From Candidatus Cloacimonetes bacterium HGW-Cloacimonetes-2 (lineage in GTDB: Bacteria > Cloacimonadota > Cloacimonadia > Cloacimonadales > Cloacimonadaceae), in NCBI GenBank assembly GCA_002842035.1, contig PHBP01000001.1:419198-483197 (forward strand): a DNA stretch of 64,000 bases, in the 5' to 3' direction. A program made the position numbers and the translations under genes. Shown piece by piece: positions 27,331 through 35,584 of the stretch. The first letter of the stretch is position 1, and each line of letters opens with the position of its first letter. The notes under the pieces were generated by a model. That model made no database searches. It was not told where the DNA came from and was given only the letters and a program-made list of their open reading frames with translations.

Positions 27331-28034
27331 ATGAGCAATAACAAAGCACTTAGAGCTACCAAAGCTATAAGTACCAGATAATCGACAAGCTGTAAGCTCC
27401 GGGGGTGGAGGAAGCTCTTCTTCCCCTGCCTCCGGAAGCCTCTCAGCTCCAATTGTATAGCCTGTAGATCACTCTTTGCTAATAGCCCCCCCAGGACAGT
27501 CAGGCTCACAATCCGATAAACCTTTAGTTTGTCCTTGAAAGCTAAGCTCTTGATCTTTATCCCCCTAAGGGATAGATTCTGCATAGATAACCGAAACTGA
27601 GCCCTTAGTTGCGGCAGCAGATGTACCATATAAGCTATCATAAAGCTGATCTCTGCCGGAAGCCACTTCAAGGCCAGCCTGAAATCCTGATAAGCCAGCT
27701 CCTTGAGGATGGATGCCGATACCAACAGAATCACCAACCTCAAGCTCACCTGAGCCGCCAAAGCCAAGCCCCCACTATAAATCGCCACAAAGCCCGCTCG
27801 CCACAGCTCGTCCCCATCCCTGCGCAGCAGCACCTGCACCACGAATACCGAGGCTATCACAGGGATCAGGATACGCAGAGCCTTCAGATAGACCCAGAGC
27901 TTTTTTCCATTTGCCCAAAATGAGATTAGTAGCGCAATGCCTAATAATCCCAGCAAATACTCTATCCGGTTTTCCAAGACAGCGATACTGGTGATCCAGA
28001 GCGTGATCAGGAGCCAGGTTCCAGGATGGATCAC
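27327..28034 (-). CDS. ECF transporter T component (EcfT/CbiQ family)
   Basis: A 235-residue membrane protein of the CbiQ family. It shows several hydrophobic helices and the cytoplasmic coupling-helix region with AYMVHLLPQLRAQFRLSMQN and SLRGIK...LSLTVLGGLLAKSDL...LELRGF, which docks to the ATPases. The frame is open to 28055, but GTG 28034 is favoured: its GTGA overlaps the stop of the upstream ATPase gene, GGAG lies 5 bases before it, and the other genes of the operon show the same coupling. It ends inside the RND stop codon. Confidence 0.85.
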   Translation of the reverse strand: MIHPGTWLLITLWITSIAVLENRIEYLLGLLGIALLISFWANGKKLWVYLKALRILIPVIASVFVVQVLLRRDGDELWRAGFVAIYSGGLALAAQVSLRLVILLVSASILKELAYQDFRLALKWLPAEISFMIAYMVHLLPQLRAQFRLSMQNLSLRGIKIKSLAFKDKLKVYRIVSLTVLGGLLAKSDLQAIQLELRGFRRQGKKSFLHPRSLQLVDYLVLIALVALSALLLLI

Positions 28035-28612
28035 AGCTTCTCCAGGTGTAGGCATTCCGCCCCCAGTTGCTCTTTCAGAAATGCTTCGTGACTTACGATC
28101 AGGGCTCCGCTGCCTGCATCTTGCTTTTTTATTACCAGCCTCAAGAGCCTCTCTCGATCCTGATCGTCAAGCCCGGCAAAAGGCTCGTCAAGCAGCCAAA
28201 ACTTATCCATCAGATAGGGCAGACAGAGCTGTGCGGCTGTCCTCAGCATCCCGCTGGATAGCCTTGTATAGGGAGTATCAAGGAGCTCCGGATAACGCAA
28301 TTCCCTCTTGACTTTATCAATATCCAGCTCAGGCAATACCAGCTTCCATATTTCCAAATCTTCCGCCGGAACGATACCTAAGAGGCTCTGTGCCGGATCT
28401 TGAGCCAGATAATGCATAGCGATCCCGCCTGTCTCTATCTTTGCCGTTCCTGCCGGTAAAACACCTGCCATAAGCTTTAGCAGAGTGGACTTTCCACAGC
28501 CATTTTCACCGCTCAGGATATAGACTTTACCGGGATCCAGCTCCCAATTGATTCCCTTTAGGACGTCCCTTCCGGCTTGATAGCCCCACCGTGATATCTC
28601 AAGACTGATCAA
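28031..28612 (-). CDS. ECF transporter ATPase subunit 2
   Basis: A 193-residue ABC ATPase, shorter than usual. The Walker A is GENGCGKST (about 33-41), the signature region is RLSSGMLRTAAQL, the Walker B is DKFWLLDEPFAGLD, and the H-switch is IVSHE. It starts with TTG overlapping the preceding ATPase stop (TTGA). It pairs with the upstream ATPase as the A1/A2 heterodimer of an energy-coupling-factor importer. Confidence 0.9.
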   Translation of the reverse strand: MISLEISRWGYQAGRDVLKGINWELDPGKVYILSGENGCGKSTLLKLMAGVLPAGTAKIETGGIAMHYLAQDPAQSLLGIVPAEDLEIWKLVLPELDIDKVKRELRYPELLDTPYTRLSSGMLRTAAQLCLPYLMDKFWLLDEPFAGLDDQDRERLLRLVIKKQDAGSGALIVSHEAFLKEQLGAECLHLEKL

Positions 28613-29256
28613 GCTTGATCCCCCAGCCGGATGAGGCGTACCGGCAGATCCAGCAAGGCATCACCATGTTCTGCCATCAGGATGATCCTGCCTTCATTGC
28701 TTTTATCCAAGAGCCAGGTCTTGAGGAGCTTTAGTGACTGTCCGGACATTCCCTTGGAAGGCTCATCCAACAAAATCAGTGGTGCATTAATCACGTCGCA
28801 GATTGCCCAAGCCAATCTCTTCTGCTGTCCAAAAGAGAGCTTCGCCGCGTCGTCATAGCGCAGGGTCTCCAGCTCGAATCTCTTTAATGCCAAGCTGATA
28901 CGCTCTTCGATAGCGGTGGGATCGATGCCCAGATTCTCGGGTGCAAAAGCCAGTTCATACTCCAGATTGGGAAAGAAAAAGCCCGATTCCGCCATTTGAT
29001 AGGAGAGGAACTGCAGTCTGTCGCACAGTGCAAAGGACCCGATATCCACATTATCCAAACTGATTCTGCCCTCCAGCCCCGCCTTGATATGCTCGCCAAT
29101 AATCCCGGCTATCGCATTGAGCAGTGTGGTCTTGCCACTACCGCTGGGAGCTCTTAGGACTGCGATCTCTCCCTTTGCCAGTTCCAGCGAGAGCTCTTTT
29201 AATACCGGCTCTTCAGCTCCCGGATAATGAACCGAAAGGCGATCCAGCTTTAGCAA
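28609..29256 (-). CDS. ECF transporter ATPase subunit 1
   Basis: A 215-residue ABC ATPase. The Walker A is APSGSGKTT (about 36-44), the Q-loop lies near FLSYQMAES, the signature is LSFGQQKRLAWA, the Walker B is PLILLDEPSKGMSG, and the H-loop is MAEHGD. The start is TTG at 29256, 3 bases after the secreted-protein stop. It works with the neighbouring ATPase, T component and S component. Confidence 0.9.
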   Translation of the reverse strand: MLKLDRLSVHYPGAEEPVLKELSLELAKGEIAVLRAPSGSGKTTLLNAIAGIIGEHIKAGLEGRISLDNVDIGSFALCDRLQFLSYQMAESGFFFPNLEYELAFAPENLGIDPTAIEERISLALKRFELETLRYDDAAKLSFGQQKRLAWAICDVINAPLILLDEPSKGMSGQSLKLLKTWLLDKSNEGRIILMAEHGDALLDLPVRLIRLGDQA

Positions 29257-29259
29257 GGC

Positions 29260-30192
29260 TCAATTGCCCGGATAGAGCTTGAAATAGCGATCCTCCAAAC
29301 TGAGGCTGCGCTTGGCGATAAAATCTGCAAAGCTCAGCTTTTGGCTGCCTCTCGTGCGATAGAGCTTTACCTTTGCCCGTGTTCCCAGGTTCCAGGATAG
29401 GAGCCCGTTCAGATCGATCAACTTGCGTAGCTCTGCACCCTGGAAAGTCGCTTGTTTTCCGGCTTGGATATAGATGATATCCTTTACCCACATACCACCC
29501 GGAATCCGTGGACTCTTCAGGTTAATACCCTCATCTCCGGCTTCCAACACCGCTCCACGGAGGTCATCAGGATATTTCAAACCGAGCTTAAACCCATCTC
29601 TGCTGATCAGGATCACATCGCTACGGCGTCCGGCACCGAGTTTTCGTAAGATATCTTCAAAGCGATAAGCCCAGATTCCCACAAAGGGAGCGGGATCCTG
29701 CACCAGGTCGATCCGACTGAGCAGCAACTCCATACTATGGATCTTCTTGGGACGTGGAGCCGGACGGAAATCTTCCAATACCACCTTGCTGATATTGCGT
29801 ATCCAGTGATTCTGCGAGAGATTGGGGAAGATCACCCGGTAATTTTCAGACTCGAAGATCTCATCATTCTGCCCGGTCATAATCCAGCAGGATGTAGTAT
29901 CAAATGCCACTTTCTCAAAGCTTACCTGATAGCGATCGTCCGATTCAAAGCGAATCACCGTCCAATCTGTCAAGCCATTATCTCTCAGCCAGTTGTCAAA
30001 TCGTATCCCTCTCCAGCTATCCCTGCGGATTCCTTCCTCGCGGACACGCTCTGTGCTGATCTCTTCCTGTGGCAACGTCCCAAAGAAGCTATTTTCAAAC
30101 TCCCGGATTCTACCATCTTTCTCGATGATCCGGAGTCCGTTCAGGCTCAGCAAGAGCCCGGTCAAAATCAGTATCAGCAGATATCTTTTCAT
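29260..30192 (-). CDS. Secreted protein of the ECF operon, possible SUOX-like fold
   Basis: A 310-residue exported protein with signal peptide MKRYLLILILTGLLLSLNG. Two internal segments (WRGIRFDNWLRDNGLTDWTV..ESDDRYQVSF near 65-100, and YRFEDILRKLGAGRRSDVILISRDGFKLGL near 175-210) resemble the tandem half-sites of oxidoreductase molybdopterin-binding (SUOX-like) or DUF4430-like domains. No molybdenum-ligand Cys is evident, so a binding role is likelier than catalysis. It sits between the ECF S component and the ATPases, suggesting a periplasmic part of the same uptake system. ATG 30192 has TGAGGA upstream and lies 8 bases after the S-component stop. Confidence 0.6.
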   Translation of the reverse strand: MKRYLLILILTGLLLSLNGLRIIEKDGRIREFENSFFGTLPQEEISTERVREEGIRRDSWRGIRFDNWLRDNGLTDWTVIRFESDDRYQVSFEKVAFDTTSCWIMTGQNDEIFESENYRVIFPNLSQNHWIRNISKVVLEDFRPAPRPKKIHSMELLLSRIDLVQDPAPFVGIWAYRFEDILRKLGAGRRSDVILISRDGFKLGLKYPDDLRGAVLEAGDEGINLKSPRIPGGMWVKDIIYIQAGKQATFQGAELRKLIDLNGLLSWNLGTRAKVKLYRTRGSQKLSFADFIAKRSLSLEDRYFKLYPGN

Positions 30193-30200
30193 TGTATTCC

Positions 30201-30737
30201 TCACGCGCAAAGCTTGTATTTTCTTAGTTCATAATGGATCAGATAGCTAAGGTATCCTCCCGCAATGCCGGATACCAAGGCTGTCGATACCGAAACACCT
30301 ATCATCAGCGGAGGATGCTTGAAGATCACGATTGCCATGATCAGTACTCCGGTGATATTGGCAAATGAGGTCAGCACCAAATGCTGAAGGAGACCTCCGC
30401 GGTAGCGCATAATGATCGCCAGCGCATCGGCTACCAGCCCGGGGACCGTATAGGTCAGTAGCGATAGCGCCCCGTGATTGCCAAAGCTGCCTTGAATCAG
30501 CACTACCAAAGCCTGCAAGACTCCAAACAGAGTTCCGCTACCGAGTTTTTTGGTGCTGAGAACTGCCAAACTGAGCCACATCATATAGAAGCCACCGGCA
30601 AAGGAGCCTCCCGGCAACATCAGAGGAGCAGAGATGCTCTTTGAGATGGGAGATACGATAGGCTTGATTGCCAGCCCTACAGCGGCAAAGACGGCTATCA
30701 GGATCAGGTCTCTGGTGCGAAAACTCTTCAGGATCAA
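30201..30737 (-). CDS. ECF transporter substrate-binding S component
   Basis: A 178-residue membrane protein with about six helices and the S-component start RTRDLILIAVFAAVGLAIKP. It carries the conserved Gly-rich helix GGSFAGGFYMMWLSLA and a loop LIQGSFGNHGALSLLTYTVPG. The substrate is not identifiable; similar proteins are linked to vitamins, queuosine precursors or metals. It overlaps the dCMP deaminase stop by 4 bases (ATGA). Confidence 0.8.
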   Translation of the reverse strand: MILKSFRTRDLILIAVFAAVGLAIKPIVSPISKSISAPLMLPGGSFAGGFYMMWLSLAVLSTKKLGSGTLFGVLQALVVLIQGSFGNHGALSLLTYTVPGLVADALAIIMRYRGGLLQHLVLTSFANITGVLIMAIVIFKHPPLMIGVSVSTALVSGIAGGYLSYLIHYELRKYKLCA

Positions 30738-31216
30738 ATCAAGCGCTCCATTACCTGATGCTCGGGATCATAGTGAATCAGCTCGATCCCGGCTTCCTCA
30801 AAGAGCTGCTCCGCCAAAGCATCGGGATATGTAGCTGCGCAGTAAACAGTTCTGATCTCCGCATTGATGATCAGGCGCGCGCAGATACTGCAGGGCTGAT
30901 GAGTGCAGTAGAGCACTCCATTCTTTGTACTGGAGCCATTGATAGCTGCCTGGATGATTGCATTTTGTTCCGCGTGAACCCCACGGCAAAGCTCGTGCTG
31001 TTGCCCCGAGGGCACGTTCTTTTGCATCCTGAGGCAACCAACGTCCGCGCAATGCGGTACACCCTTGGGGCTCCCATTATAACCGGTAGAAATAATCTGG
31101 TTGTCGCGCACCAATACTGCACCCACGGAGCGCCTGAGGCAAGTGCTGCGTTTGGCTGCCAGATGCGCCATTTCCATAAAGTATTGCTGCCATGTAGGCC
31201 TGTTTTCCATCGTCAT
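30734..31216 (-). CDS. dCMP deaminase (ComEB-like)
   Basis: A 160-residue zinc deaminase that converts dCMP to dUMP for thymidylate synthesis. The zinc site is HAE (81-83) plus PCSIC (Cys109 and Cys112), and the insert HCADVGCLR..GQQHELCRGVHAEQNAI is typical of deoxycytidylate deaminases. ATG 31216 or 31210 begins the family-like N-terminus (M.NRPTWQQYFMEMA); codons further upstream are not conserved-looking. It leads the ECF operon, overlapping the S component by 4 nt. The functional link with uptake is unclear. Confidence 0.92.
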   Translation of the reverse strand: MTMENRPTWQQYFMEMAHLAAKRSTCLRRSVGAVLVRDNQIISTGYNGSPKGVPHCADVGCLRMQKNVPSGQQHELCRGVHAEQNAIIQAAINGSSTKNGVLYCTHQPCSICARLIINAEIRTVYCAATYPDALAEQLFEEAGIELIHYDPEHQVMERLI

Positions 31217-31306
31217 CCCCAATCTTCTTGATGATCGCATCCCAGCATCTCCCCCTTTTTTTGTCAAGAACCATACAGAGTGATTCCACTCGCAGAGATT
31301 GTCGCA

Positions 31307-31360
31307 TCAGATCTGGTGGCTTAGGTTTTTCCAGCCCTGTACCGGCTCCAATAGACCTGC
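31307..31360 (-). pseudogene. Detached 3'-end fragment of the 38857-39294 gene family
   Basis: Read on the minus strand, 18 codons (AGLLEPVQGWKNLSHQI plus stop) match the last 18 codons of the gene ending at 38857 (AGLLEPVQGWQNLIREI), 43 of 54 bases. Similarity begins sharply at base 31360, where the frame is preceded by two stop codons. Several differences are third-position changes. The two copies bound the defence island. Confidence 0.8.
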
Positions 31361-31423
31361 TTATTATGAACACTGCAATTCATACCTCAGTATCCCAATG
31401 CAATTTGTCCCAATCAGTTACCA

Positions 31424-31514
31424 TATTCACTCTATACGCTGTTTGAAAGATCAATACCAAAATCTTGCTTACACTATTATATGGGGGACAGATTTGGGAT
31501 TTTCGGACAGATCT
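31424..31514 (+). repeat. GGGGGACAGAT dispersed repeat, copy 1
   Basis: It contains ATTCACTCTATACGCTGTTT, ATACCAAAATCTT, ATGGGGGACAGATTTGGGA and CGGACAGATC. It is closest to the inverted copy at 41426-41513 and related to copies at 39450 and 57280. Confidence 0.88.
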
Positions 31515-31580
31515 TGAAAGAAAGTTTATTAAAACGAGATTATGACGGATGCTGTGCAGGGATATATATAGGTTTATTGT

Positions 31581-31667
31581 GTGGGTCCGTCATCCTGACG
31601 GACAGTGAAAGTGGGTCCGTCATCCTGACGGACAGATGTACACTGAGCGACAGGATGTCGCTCCCAC
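31581..31667. repeat. REP cluster: two forward and one inverted hairpin
   Basis: GTGG plus stem GTCCGTC, loop ATCCT and GACGGAC occur at 31581-31603 and 31611-31633. On the minus strand GTGG plus GAGCGAC, ATCCT and GTCGCTC lies at 31645-31667. The GTRG head plus hairpin is the layout of REP sequences mobilised by RAYT transposases, and the same units surround the RAYT gene 5.5 kb away. Confidence 0.88.
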
Positions 31668-31682
31668 AATCATAAGCTCCCC

Positions 31683-31708
31683 AAAAAAAAGACCTTCCGA
31701 AGAAGGTC
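31683..31708 (-). terminator. Terminator of the defence operon
   Basis: On the minus strand GACCTTC-TTCG-GAAGGTC is followed by eight T. It lies 28 bases beyond the stop of the 69-residue gene. Confidence 0.95.
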
Positions 31709-31736
31709 CCTCCAGGGTTATTGTTCCGAATTATGG

Positions 31737-31946
31737 CTAGACTTTACGCCAGCCGTATTTGTTTTCTAAGTACCTGTAGAAGTTGGCTCTGTTATGAGGG
31801 CTATACGAATAGTCTTGCTTGAACGCCCTGCATTTGGATCTGATATCAAGCAAGTTTGATTGTGTCTGGGCTTTACCGTATATCTGAAGGATATACATCA
31901 TCTCGTGGTCTTGTTCACAAGCTACGAGGTCGTGGTCTGATGGCAT
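31737..31946 (-). CDS. Small protein of unknown function, last gene of the defence operon
   Basis: A 69-residue, polar, probably helical protein beginning MPSDHDLVACEQDHEMMYIL and ending NFYRYLENKYGWRKV. No family was recognised. ATG 31946 is chosen because GGAGGT lies 3 bases upstream; the longer frame (to 32054, TTG) runs through a homopolymer giving KKKK and has no ribosome site. It follows the zinc-ribbon/NDT-like gene by about 125 bases, on the same strand, and precedes a strong terminator. It may be a regulator, immunity partner or unrelated. Confidence 0.6.
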   Translation of the reverse strand: MPSDHDLVACEQDHEMMYILQIYGKAQTQSNLLDIRSKCRAFKQDYSYSPHNRANFYRYLENKYGWRKV

Positions 31947-32071
31947 ATTACCTCCTATACCCTGGAATTCTTTTTTTTTCTTGTTTGGTTCTGTTTGAGA
32001 TTCTGTTTCTATTCCAGTTATAGTAGGTTCTGCTACAGCTCCAATGCTAGCCAATAAATTGATTGATTATA

Positions 32072-32998
32072 CTATGTAATAGTAGCCTTTATCCTATTGA
32101 TTAGTTTTTCTTTCAAGTCTGAGGGATCTGACCATTTTATATGATTATACTGTCTTGTATCGAAATGTAAATTATCAAAATCATCTTCTCTGCAGCACCA
32201 TACTACAGGTATCCCAAGCCCTAATGCATGGCCAGCCTCAAAGTAAACCCCACCTCGCTGACCAGTGAAATCCGCAATAACAAAGGCAGACTGCTTAATC
32301 TCTTTTACGATTCTATCGCAGATTTTACCGTTGTGGTCTTTTTTGTCAATTCGGAACGCTTGGTATCCACATTCTGTAACTGCTGGTGCTATAGCCTCAA
32401 TATAGGCATTATCAAGATCAGGATCTCCAAACTTCATAGCTACAAATACCTGCTTTGATTCTGGATGGCGTTTTCGTAGCTGTGAGATCCTTTCCCACCC
32501 CTTCACGTATAAAAAAAAGGTGAAGCTGTCATTTCCCGTTGTATAAGGTCCAATGTATTCAAGATCTGCAGCCATTAATAGAACAGCTTGCAACTCACTA
32601 TCATCATGTATATACAGCAGTGGAATATCATGTTTGGGTATGGAAATTCCAACATTGAATCTAGATGCCTTACGACTACAATACTGCATAAGAATGTCCA
32701 GAATTTCCAGAGGGTCATCAGGAACGCGGACACTGCTCTTGATCTCATCGTAGTTCTCTATAGTTAACTCTATCTCATCCGTGGATGCTTCAGATAAATT
32801 CCTAAGTACAATGCTCATATCAAGATCAGGATTCTTTAAGTCGTAGTAATCAACAAGCCTCGTATTCAACTGCCAGGATGTTACTTTATACCGACCGCAG
32901 TATTGACAATCAACTTGATACTTCGCATTGCCATCATAGTAATGGATTTCCATGTTCGTCCGATGGCATATCGGGCATTTGTCAAATTTGTATTTCAT
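32072..32998 (-). CDS. Zinc-ribbon protein with nucleoside deoxyribosyltransferase-like domain
   Basis: A 308-residue protein. The N-terminus has a four-Cys zinc ribbon (Cys8, Cys11, Cys31, Cys34). A middle region (about 45-175) is unassigned. The C-terminal domain (183-300) is of the nucleoside 2-deoxyribosyltransferase/TIR-like Rossmann type: KQVFVAMKFG, AIAPAVTECGY, FRIDKKDHNGKICDRIVKEI, FVIADFTGQRGGVYFEAGHALGLGIPVVW. Glu254 in VYFEAGHA sits where the catalytic Glu of this fold is found. Such domains occur in nucleotide-targeting conflict and abortive-infection systems (established for the fold). That it is a defence effector here is inference from its place behind a restriction operon. 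Confidence 0.72.
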   Translation of the reverse strand: MKYKFDKCPICHRTNMEIHYYDGNAKYQVDCQYCGRYKVTSWQLNTRLVDYYDLKNPDLDMSIVLRNLSEASTDEIELTIENYDEIKSSVRVPDDPLEILDILMQYCSRKASRFNVGISIPKHDIPLLYIHDDSELQAVLLMAADLEYIGPYTTGNDSFTFFLYVKGWERISQLRKRHPESKQVFVAMKFGDPDLDNAYIEAIAPAVTECGYQAFRIDKKDHNGKICDRIVKEIKQSAFVIADFTGQRGGVYFEAGHALGLGIPVVWCCREDDFDNLHFDTRQYNHIKWSDPSDLKEKLINRIKATIT

Positions 32999-33068
32999 AA
33001 GGTGCTCCCATGTTTAAAGACATTAGCTGAAAACAATTGAGGTTACTAGAGAAGATAAGTGCAATCCC

Positions 33069-35579
33069 CTATCCTTCCACATTCACAAACTCCCTCGCTA
33101 CATCCTTATAACTGAGGACAGTGTCAAAGAGTCCAATATCTTCGCCTTCGTGTTTATTGATGCCGGTATAGCTGAGGCTGGCATCTTCGTAGCGTTTGAA
33201 TTTGTAGATAGCGTCATTCATCAGAGGGCTGTTGAAGACGTTCAGGCTTACCAAGAGTTCAAAATCTTTCTGGCTCAAGCCGGTTACTTTTTTGAACAGA
33301 GCCGGTTCCAATTGAGAGATAACGTCTTTAAGAGAGCGTTCCCGGTAGTCTGTGAGATACATAAAAATCGGAATCCTCGTAGCAAACTTGATCAGCTTCT
33401 CCTGTATCATCTTGCGTTTGCTACGATACTCTTTCTCTGCCTCTGTTAGTTCTTTCTTTTGCTCCGGGCTCAGTTTGCTGTCATTTGCTTCTTTCTTTGC
33501 CTTTTTCACTGCCTCGGATTTATTGATGATGGTCTCGATATCCTGATTAAGACTGCGGAATCCTTCGATATTCTGCAAGGCTTTCATAGCAGCTTTGTTA
33601 TCTATCAGGCGTTGCAAAGTAGAATTATCCACATTCACAAGGAGAGCGCTTTCCCAACGCCTTGCCAAAAGGGTGGCAGTGGTACCGCTGGCTGCCATAT
33701 CAAGGATACCCGCTGCATCGATCTGCCGCATCGAACTGCCATCAAAAGCCAAAACCGGCAGGAAGCTGATGAATTCTTCCACCAGCTTTTCCTGATTCTT
33801 TTCGATAGAACCCAGTCTGCAACTGTATTCAGCAATCTGCCTTAGCGCTCTATCGGGAGCAAAATCAAAGACATAACATTCCTCTTTGATCACTAGTTCT
33901 TCATTGGGACTTAATCCATCGGGATTTATGATAGTCCAGGGAGATTGCACTCTAAAGGCTGCCTGAAAATAAGTCTCCGGACTTGTTAGATTGCGCAACA
34001 TCAGGATTCCAGACCAGGGGCGTATGGTTACCCCAGTGGTGAGTTTCCCACAGGATAAAGTAATGGTCTTGGTTTTTAGAGGATCAGCCATAGCTTTTTT
34101 TACAGGACCCAGGGCGGCAACGCCAATCCCGGCAGCAGCTCCGGCTGCCAAGATTACCTGATAATCGTGATAAAAACTATTCTGCCGCTTTGCCAAAAGA
34201 GCTTTCATTGCGTGACATGCTGACACGCTCGGCAAGAACCAAAAGCTATGAGAGAGAAGCCCCAAAAGCCTAACATCCGAATAGGGCAGCGGTGGTTTCT
34301 GAGCTCCCAGCTTCAGATCGTCCAGATTGGAAGCCCGATGTTCACCCCGAATCAAATTGAGCCATTTCTGTACTTCATTTTCATATTTGAATTTGGCTTT
34401 GTCCCCCAAACCCTCAGCAGAGAAAAAAACATTGAGGTCAAACTCGTTGAATTCACCTTTCATAGCAATGTCCCTGATCTCATCGGGGAGTTGATAGGTG
34501 AGCATCACCATTCTGGGCAATGCTGCATAAGGGTTCTTATCTCCCTGCCAATCCTGCTTTGCTTTTTGTTCATCGGAATAAGTCCAGTTGTAGATCTGCT
34601 CTTCGATGAATTCTCCTGTGGCTATTGCCCGAAAAGGTGTTCCCGAGAGATATAGATAGGCACTAGTGGTAACAGGCATAATGCCTTCATCAAAAATCGA
34701 GAGACCATCTTCGATTTGCTTATCCAGATCATCTTCTGCCTCAAAGAGCTCTTTTGCCCTCTCGCGCCAAGCTCCGAAGTGGTACTCATCCAAAACCACA
34801 CAATCCCAATTTGTGGTGTGCACCCATTCATTCTTGGTCTTGATGCCCCCGGTAGAAGGATTCTTGCCCAGATAATCCTGAAATGAGCCAAAGCAGACTA
34901 TGGGCTTGGATTGATCTGCCTTATCAAAGCTAAGGCCTCCCGGCTTGATAAACTGCCACTCGGCAAAATCGACGTGCATCCTTAGATCATCTTCCCAGGC
35001 ATCCTGCACAGCAGGCTTGAAGGTAAGCACCAAAAGTTTGGTCCAGCCCATTTCCTTTGCCAGCTTGTAGGTGGCAAATGTCTTGCCAAAGCGCATCTTG
35101 GCATTCCAAAGAAAGTGAGGAGCCTTCCCTTTGTTTGATTTATCACAGTACCAAGCACGAAAGTAAGATGCTGTCCGCTGGACTGCCTCCTGCTGTTCCG
35201 GCCTCAGATCAAAATCCAGACAGCGACTATCAAATGCCAATTGACCTTCGCGAACTGCCCGGATAGCGGAGAGCACTTCGGTTACAGTGCACTCAAACCA
35301 CTCTCCAACAGGATTGTGCTTGCCATTTATGCGGAGCATAGAATGAACATCGTGATCGGTAAAAGCTGTGCCATCAGCACGCATGGCAGATTCCTCCAGC
35401 ACTATCCTGTAGGGAGCTTTGCCGGGAGTTTTGATGGGATAAATCTGCTCCAGCCTCTCTTTGGCAGTCCGGGTGGTGTAACCAACCTTTAGCAAGCCCT
35501 TGAACTGGGGGTTGCTATCCTCATAAGCATAGATGAGAGGCTTTAGCCCGGGCCGGGGTGGAAAGAAATCCTTAGCCAT
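33069..35579 (-). CDS. GIY-YIG nuclease fused to SF2 helicase (restriction subunit)
   Basis: An 836-residue protein. The N-terminal domain (about 13-95) is GIY-YIG/T5orf172-like: LIYAYED, GLLKVGYTTRTAKERLEQIY and GEWFECT, giving the usual Tyr, Arg and Glu. The helicase core follows: motif I MRFGKT (about 165), motif II DEYH (about 263), motif III SGTPF (about 311), a TGVTIRPW motif near 515 and motif VI QAAFRVQSPW near 540. A long charged C-terminal region includes a Lys/Glu coiled coil (about 690-735). It starts 5 bases after the Eco57I-like methyltransferase stop. Together they resemble an ATP-dependent restriction system with cleavage by the GIY-YIG domain. Recognition site unknown. Confidence 0.85.
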   Translation of the reverse strand: MAKDFFPPRPGLKPLIYAYEDSNPQFKGLLKVGYTTRTAKERLEQIYPIKTPGKAPYRIVLEESAMRADGTAFTDHDVHSMLRINGKHNPVGEWFECTVTEVLSAIRAVREGQLAFDSRCLDFDLRPEQQEAVQRTASYFRAWYCDKSNKGKAPHFLWNAKMRFGKTFATYKLAKEMGWTKLLVLTFKPAVQDAWEDDLRMHVDFAEWQFIKPGGLSFDKADQSKPIVCFGSFQDYLGKNPSTGGIKTKNEWVHTTNWDCVVLDEYHFGAWRERAKELFEAEDDLDKQIEDGLSIFDEGIMPVTTSAYLYLSGTPFRAIATGEFIEEQIYNWTYSDEQKAKQDWQGDKNPYAALPRMVMLTYQLPDEIRDIAMKGEFNEFDLNVFFSAEGLGDKAKFKYENEVQKWLNLIRGEHRASNLDDLKLGAQKPPLPYSDVRLLGLLSHSFWFLPSVSACHAMKALLAKRQNSFYHDYQVILAAGAAAGIGVAALGPVKKAMADPLKTKTITLSCGKLTTGVTIRPWSGILMLRNLTSPETYFQAAFRVQSPWTIINPDGLSPNEELVIKEECYVFDFAPDRALRQIAEYSCRLGSIEKNQEKLVEEFISFLPVLAFDGSSMRQIDAAGILDMAASGTTATLLARRWESALLVNVDNSTLQRLIDNKAAMKALQNIEGFRSLNQDIETIINKSEAVKKAKKEANDSKLSPEQKKELTEAEKEYRSKRKMIQEKLIKFATRIPIFMYLTDYRERSLKDVISQLEPALFKKVTGLSQKDFELLVSLNVFNSPLMNDAIYKFKRYEDASLSYTGINKHEGEDIGLFDTVLSYKDVAREFVNVEG

Positions 35580-35584
35580 TGTGT

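Larger units (their letters stand above)
31217..31736. other. Island edge: gene remnant, dispersed repeat, REPs, terminator
   Basis: 520 bases contain a decayed 3' gene end (31307-31360), one copy of the GGGGGACAGAT element, three REP hairpins and the terminator of the defence operon. No intact gene is supported. It also has to hold the promoter for dCMP deaminase, which I could not place. Confidence 0.7.

Noticed and set aside
31581-31667. Loop-loop complementarity as proof of a designed kissing interaction
   Set aside because: Complementary loops follow automatically when two elements with the same ATCCT loop are inverted. Kept only as a possibility.
31947-32054. Longer TTG-initiated version of the 69-residue gene
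   Set aside because: It lacks a ribosome site and reads through a T homopolymer. The ATG at 31946 has GGAGGT.
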